From positions 1 to 29,979 of the forward strand of contig USCO01000013.1 of assembly GCA_900553135.1 (NCBI GenBank): 29,979 nt of DNA, written 5' to 3'. Positions 29,256 to 29,979 of the stretch are shown here, one piece after another. The notes beneath the pieces were generated by a model. It did not search any database. It was not told the DNA's origin and saw only the letters and a list, made by a program, of their open reading frames with translations. The DNA is from an uncultured Eubacteriales bacterium. Its GTDB lineage: Bacteria; Bacillota; Clostridia; Oscillospirales; Oscillospiraceae. How positions within the stretch are numbered: position 1 is the stretch's first letter; every line of letters starts with the position of its first letter. The position numbers and the translations under genes were made by a program.

Positions 29256-29979
29256 TTCGCCCCCTCCTTTCTGGGGTGGCGCTTGCACACATAGGTGCCC
29301 GCGGCCTCCTGGGCGGCGATCTTGTCAAACTCCGCCTTGGTGATGGAATAGAACTTGATGTACTCGCCAGCCTTGGGCAGGATGGGCTCGGCCCGGTCGG
29401 GGTCGTACATCCGCACGGGAGTCTGGCCGATGAGCTGCCAGCCGCCCGGGGAGTCGATGGGATACACGCCGGTCTGAGAGCCGGCGATGCCCACGGAACC
29501 GGCGGGGATCTTCACCCGGGGCTGCTTGAGGCGGGGGGTGGCGATGGACTCGTCCATGCCGCCCAGATAGGTAAAGCCGGGGGTAAAGCCCAGCATGTAG
29601 ATGAGGTACTCGGTGGAGGTGTGGATCTTGATGACCTCCTCGGGGGTCTTGCCCGCATGCTGGGCCACAAACTCCAGGTCGGGACCGGTCTCGCCGCCGT
29701 AGAGCACGGGGATCTCCAGCACGTCGCTGGGGGGAATCTCGATCTTGTCCAGCTGGCCCATGAGTCCCTTCATACGCTTGACCAGGGCCTCATAGCGGAT
29801 GACGCCGGGATCATAGTGGACCATGAGGGAGCGGTAAGTGGGAACGGTCTCCACAATGCCGGGGATCTTGCTGTTCTCCAGGGCGATGTTGAAGGCACGG
29901 ATCTTGGCGTTGATCTCAGTGCTGATCTCGTTGCCGAACTCCACCGACAGGGAGGTGTCCCCGGTGAGTAAGAATCTTA
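29252..29979 (-). CDS. pxpB: 5-oxoprolinase subunit PxpB (KipI type), 5' end outside window
   Basis: About 242 residues are visible and the frame stays open to the window edge: the residues before the GTG at 29944 read RFLLTGDTSLS and continue as VEFGNEIS, a normal start region for the family, so the true start lies beyond base 29979. The cyclophilin-like domain has IPVLYGGETGPDLEFVA, HTSTEYLIYMLGFTPGFTYLGG, RVKIPAGSVGIAGSQTGVYP and PGGWQLIGQTP. It is a subunit of the PxpABC 5-oxoprolinase. In B. subtilis the same protein (KipI) also inhibits sporulation kinase KinA, which may or may not apply here. It overlaps pxpC by 4 bp. PxpA is not in the window. Confidence 0.94.
   Translation of the reverse strand, partial: RFLLTGDTSLSVEFGNEISTEINAKIRAFNIALENSKIPGIVETVPTYRSLMVHYDPGVIRYEALVKRMKGLMGQLDKIEIPPSDVLEIPVLYGGETGPDLEFVAQHAGKTPEEVIKIHTSTEYLIYMLGFTPGFTYLGGMDESIATPRLKQPRVKIPAGSVGIAGSQTGVYPIDSPGGWQLIGQTPVRMYDPDRAEPILPKAGEYIKFYSITKAEFDKIAAQEAAGTYVCKRHPRKEGAK

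Overview
The window reads as chromosomal DNA from a high-GC member of the Clostridia, most likely an Oscillospiraceae gut anaerobe of the Flavonifractor/Lawsonibacter/Intestinimonas kind. This is inferred from the sequence style of RpoB/RpoC, strong AGGAGG-type ribosome binding sites, a V-type Na+-ATPase operon with no F-type genes in view, and Clostridia-like intergenic hairpin repeats. The genus cannot be fixed without a search. I see no phage, plasmid, insertion sequence, CRISPR, tRNA or rRNA.

Layout, left to right. (1) 1-888 (+): 3' end of a CNNM/HlyC-CorC membrane protein, closed by a strong terminator. (2) 1293-8838 (+): rpoB and rpoC as a free-standing two-gene unit with its own promoter, a leader of about 240 nt and a terminator. 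(3) 8957-11683 (-): a 908-residue secreted protein built from five related modules, the least familiar gene here. (4) 11788-14909 (-): a CitMHS-type citrate transporter, a beta-carbonic anhydrase and an acyltransferase-3 membrane protein. (5) 15081-24118 (-): a complete nine-gene V-type ATPase operon in the order G/H-I-K-E-C-F-A-B-D. The K subunit carries the full Na+-binding motif. A 328-bp block of repeats and hairpins lies between F and A. (6) 24502-26307 (-): a membrane-anchored protein resembling half of a DUF4015 glycosidase-like barrel, and a FabG-like SDR reductase. (7) 26515-27426 (+): a diacylglycerol-kinase-family lipid kinase, divergent from the SDR. (8) 27469-29979 (-): a 5-oxoprolinase cluster with pxpB (cut by the window edge), pxpC and a DUF1445/YcsI-family gene.

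How the genes fit together: the V-ATPase probably couples ATP to Na+ movement across the membrane. The citrate carrier with carbonic anhydrase suggests organic-acid import followed by CO2/bicarbonate handling. PxpBC (with a PxpA not in view) opens 5-oxoproline to glutamate. Most of the window is ordinary housekeeping sequence. The points worth a second look are the modular secreted protein, the repeat block inside the ATPase operon, the repeated sites in the citrate-carrier promoter, a PhoP-box-like tandem repeat, and the isolated rpoBC unit.
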